Assembly (NCBI GenBank): GCA_963709485.1
Contig: CAVPWE010000001.1
Coordinates: forward strand, 248,001 to 312,000
Length of the DNA: 64,000 nt
Direction of reading: 5' to 3'
Source: JAXDBM01 sp963709485
Lineage (GTDB): Bacteria; Desulfobacterota; Syntrophia; Syntrophales; Fen-1087
The notes beneath the pieces were generated by a model. It was given only the letters and a program-made list of their open reading frames with translations, made no database searches and had not been told where the DNA came from. Of this stretch, positions 62,252 through 64,000 are shown one piece after another (the stretch's first letter is position 1; each line of letters opens with the position of its first letter). Both the position numbers and the translations under genes were made by a program.

Positions 62252-62980
62252 ATGAGTGATCGGAAGGTTGCCATCGTGACAGGCGGCGCCAGGGGCATCG
62301 GCCGGGCGATCGCCCTCGAGCTGGCCGGCGCCGGCTATTACATCGTTGTGAACTACCGGTCGAACGACCGGGCGGCGGAGGAAACCCTGGAGATGATCCG
62401 GACGGCCGGCGGGGACGGCGAGTTGGCCCGTTTCGACGTGCGCGATGCCGCGGCCGCGGCCGGCTGCCTTCAGGACATCCTCTCCCGGTTTAAAAGCATC
62501 GAAATTCTGGTCAACAATGCGGGGATCACCGCAGACGGCCTGTTTATCATGATGCCCGACCAGGACTGGAACAGCGTGGTCGACACGACCCTGAAGGGAT
62601 TCTACAACGTCACAAAACCCGTGCTGAAGAGGATGCTTCGCAACAAGCGGGGTTCCGTCGTTTCCATATCCTCCGTGGCGGCGCTCGTCCCGAACCGGGG
62701 CCAGGCCAATTATTCGGCGGCAAAGGGGGGGCTGATCGCCGCGAACCGCTCGATCGCCGCGGAAGTGGCCCGGATCGGTGTCCGGATGAATGTGGTTGCG
62801 CCCGGCCTGATCGAGACGGAGATGATCAAGGACGCCCCGGTCGAGCGGATCAAGGACGTCATTCCCATGGCCCGGATCGGCAGGCCCGAAGAAGTGGCGA
62901 AGGTGGTCCGCTTCCTCTGCTCGGAAGACGCCTCCTACATCACCGGCCAGGCCATCTCCGTCAACGGCGGCATGTTTTGA
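62252..62980 (+). CDS. 3-oxoacyl-ACP reductase (FabG-type SDR)
   Basis: The 242-residue SDR has the NADPH loop TGGARGIGRAIA near residue 11, the NNAG motif near residue 88, Ser in SISSVAAL and Tyr154 in NYSAAKGGL. The full catalytic set is present. It reduces 3-oxoacyl-ACP before dehydration. The start is the ATG at 62252; a TTG at 62243 lies three bases after GGGAG and could be used. It lies next to the hotdog gene, as in aryl polyene loci. Confidence 0.9.
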   Translation: MSDRKVAIVTGGARGIGRAIALELAGAGYYIVVNYRSNDRAAEETLEMIRTAGGDGELARFDVRDAAAAAGCLQDILSRFKSIEILVNNAGITADGLFIMMPDQDWNSVVDTTLKGFYNVTKPVLKRMLRNKRGSVVSISSVAALVPNRGQANYSAAKGGLIAANRSIAAEVARIGVRMNVVAPGLIETEMIKDAPVERIKDVIPMARIGRPEEVAKVVRFLCSEDASYITGQAISVNGGMF

Positions 62981-63004
62981 GGCCCGCCGGATCAGGCATT
63001 CACG

Positions 63005-63628
63005 ATGCGCATGCAGCTTCATTTCAAATGGTTCAGCCTCGCCCTGATTTCCGGATGTCTCCTGCTCGCCGGGTGGTCGGACAACTGGGAGCAGATTCGC
63101 CGCGAATCGGCCGGCATCCGCTCCGTCGCCGCACCCTTTACCCAAAAAAAGCGGATGAAGATACTGGCCAGGCCGCTCGTCTCCGAAGGGCAGTTCTTCT
63201 TCCAGAGCCCCGATTCGCTCCGGTGGGAATACACCGCTCCGGTCCGGAGCATCCTGCTGATGCACCGGGGGACGGTCCGCCGTTACCTCTTCTCGGGGGG
63301 CGCCTGGGCGGAGGAAACCGGAGACCGGCTTCAGGCCATGGGGGTGGTGATGCAGGAGATCAGCCAGTGGCTCCATGGCAGGTTCGATGAGAATCAGGCC
63401 TTTGCGGCCACGCTGGCGGGCGGGTCGCCGGCCCGGATCGTCCTCAGGCCCCGGGAGAAATCGCTGGCCCGCATGATCCAGCGCATTGAACTGACCCTTT
63501 CACCCCGGCCCGGCGTCATCCAATCCATCACCGTGATCGAGAGCGAAGACGCCGCTACGATCCTGGAATTCCGCGATGTAAAGATCAACCAGGCCCTCCC
63601 GGCCTCGCTTTTTCAGGGACTTCCATGA
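63005..63628 (+). CDS. LolA-like periplasmic carrier protein
   Basis: The 207-residue protein has a signal peptide (about residues 1-22) followed by a LolA/LolB-type fold with APFTQKKRMKILARPLVSEG and SPDSLRWEYTAPVRS, a pattern like periplasmic LolA. LolA carries lipoproteins; LolA-like proteins in aryl polyene loci are thought to carry the polyene lipid. It follows the reductase by 24 bases and its TGA overlaps the next gene's ATG by four bases. Confidence 0.85.
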   Translation: MRMQLHFKWFSLALISGCLLLAGWSDNWEQIRRESAGIRSVAAPFTQKKRMKILARPLVSEGQFFFQSPDSLRWEYTAPVRSILLMHRGTVRRYLFSGGAWAEETGDRLQAMGVVMQEISQWLHGRFDENQAFAATLAGGSPARIVLRPREKSLARMIQRIELTLSPRPGVIQSITVIESEDAATILEFRDVKINQALPASLFQGLP

Positions 63629-64000
63629 GCGGGAATTTCCTCCGGACGGAATCGCGGCTTGCGCGGCTTGCGCGGCTGCGGGCCCGGATCATCGGGCTGC
63701 TGACGGTTTCCCTGGCCCTGACGGCCTGCAGCAGCCTTCCGGAAATCCGGCCGTCCGCGGCGCCCGTTCAGGCGGATATTCGGGAGCGCTGCCGCTCCTT
63801 CTTTCCCGACGAACCCCATGCGCTGACCCATGCCATCGAAGCCAGGCTGCCCGATGCGTCCCGGTCTGCGGCCCTGGGCATCGTTCTCGTCGATCCCGCC
63901 CGGAAGATGGTCCACAGCGTCATCATGACCGTCGAGGGATTTGTCCTTTTTGAGGCGCGGCATCACGGGACCCTGGCGGTCAACCGGGCCGTCGGCCCCT
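63625..64000 (+). CDS. Lipoprotein of unknown function, 5' part (window edge)
   Basis: The first 125 residues are visible. A basic N-terminus is followed by a lipoprotein signal with lipobox LALTAC (Cys near residue 35). The rest (FFPDEPHALTHAIEARLPDA, then MTVEGFVLFEARHHGTLAVN) has the look of the DUF3261-like lipoprotein found in aryl polyene loci, but I cannot confirm that. The gene continues beyond the window. The ATG overlaps the LolA-like stop by four bases. Confidence 0.65.
   Translation, partial: MSGNFLRTESRLARLARLRARIIGLLTVSLALTACSSLPEIRPSAAPVQADIRERCRSFFPDEPHALTHAIEARLPDASRSAALGIVLVDPARKMVHSVIMTVEGFVLFEARHHGTLAVNRAVGP

Noticed and set aside
1..64000. tRNA, rRNA or CRISPR array
   Set aside because: No cloverleaf, rRNA-like or regularly spaced repeat sequence was recognised on either strand.

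Overview
The window is G+C-rich bacterial chromosome with tightly packed, often overlapping genes and no tRNA, rRNA or CRISPR array that I can see. Gene content suggests an anaerobic member of the former Deltaproteobacteria (Desulfobacterota), plausibly near Syntrophus/Syntrophales. The pointers are a CoA-dehydratase-type activase, an EtfBA pair, a DapL/DapF lysine route, a MetH whose reactivation domain is a separate gene, DUF116, DUF362 and DUF2284 proteins, and a ZraPSR-like system with a textbook sigma-54 promoter. The taxonomic call is inference from gene content, not a phylogeny.

Layout. 1-1.4 kb: end of ribF, then endonuclease V. 12.0-1.4 kb, minus strand: a long run leuC-leuD-leuB-metH activation gene-metH-tonB-like-pyrE-AsmA-like. 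12.4-13.9 kb: a GNAT acetyltransferase, a DUF2284 protein and a small membrane gene that looks frameshifted. 13.9-15.1 kb: an IS630-family element. 15.1-18.9 kb: A+T-richer accessory DNA with a possible small RNA, a family 2 glycosyltransferase, a TylF-like methyltransferase and an SDR fused to an unknown domain. 19.3-22.2 kb: a Met/His-rich secreted protein, a second secreted protein and a CorC/CNNM-type membrane protein. 27.0-22.5 kb, minus: TolC-MacA-MacB-type tripartite efflux. 27.2-31.3 kb: ZraP-like protein divergent from a ZraS/ZraR-like pair. 31.4-34.1 kb: a lipoprotein hydrolase and etfB-etfA. 35.7-34.1 kb: an orphan histidine kinase. 36-42 kb: a small secreted protein, a lipid kinase, DUF116, a queuosine-precursor transporter, a BaiN-like flavoprotein coupled to a NodIJ-type ABC exporter. 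42-46.5 kb, minus: an aminotransferase, an activase, and a Csd4-like/Csd6-like peptidoglycan pair. 46.7-48.8 kb: an ABHD18-like hydrolase and a DUF362 ferredoxin protein. 50.9-48.8 kb, minus: dapF-dapL. 51.1-52.5 kb: a small protein and a geranylgeranyl-reductase-like flavoprotein. 56.4-52.7 kb, minus: the N-degron operon clpS-clpA-aat plus a cupin, behind a clear sigma-70 promoter. 56.7 kb: a small secreted membrane protein.

From 57.05 kb to the window edge lies the most interesting region, a divergent type II fatty-acid/polyketide-like locus. On the minus strand, in transcription order, are an ABC ATPase, an ABC-2 permease, an acyl carrier protein, a ketosynthase with a full Cys-His-His triad, and a short ketosynthase-like partner whose active-site Cys is replaced by Gln, as in chain-length factors. 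On the plus strand are a hotdog dehydratase, a FabG-type reductase, a LolA-like carrier and a lipoprotein cut by the window edge. The set resembles aryl-polyene, flexirubin or dialkylresorcinol loci, but an ABC exporter opens it. I read it as making and exporting a membrane-bound polyene or modified acyl product.

Starts were chosen by Shine-Dalgarno sequence and family length. Residue numbers follow those starts and were counted by hand; where I write 'about', they are approximate.
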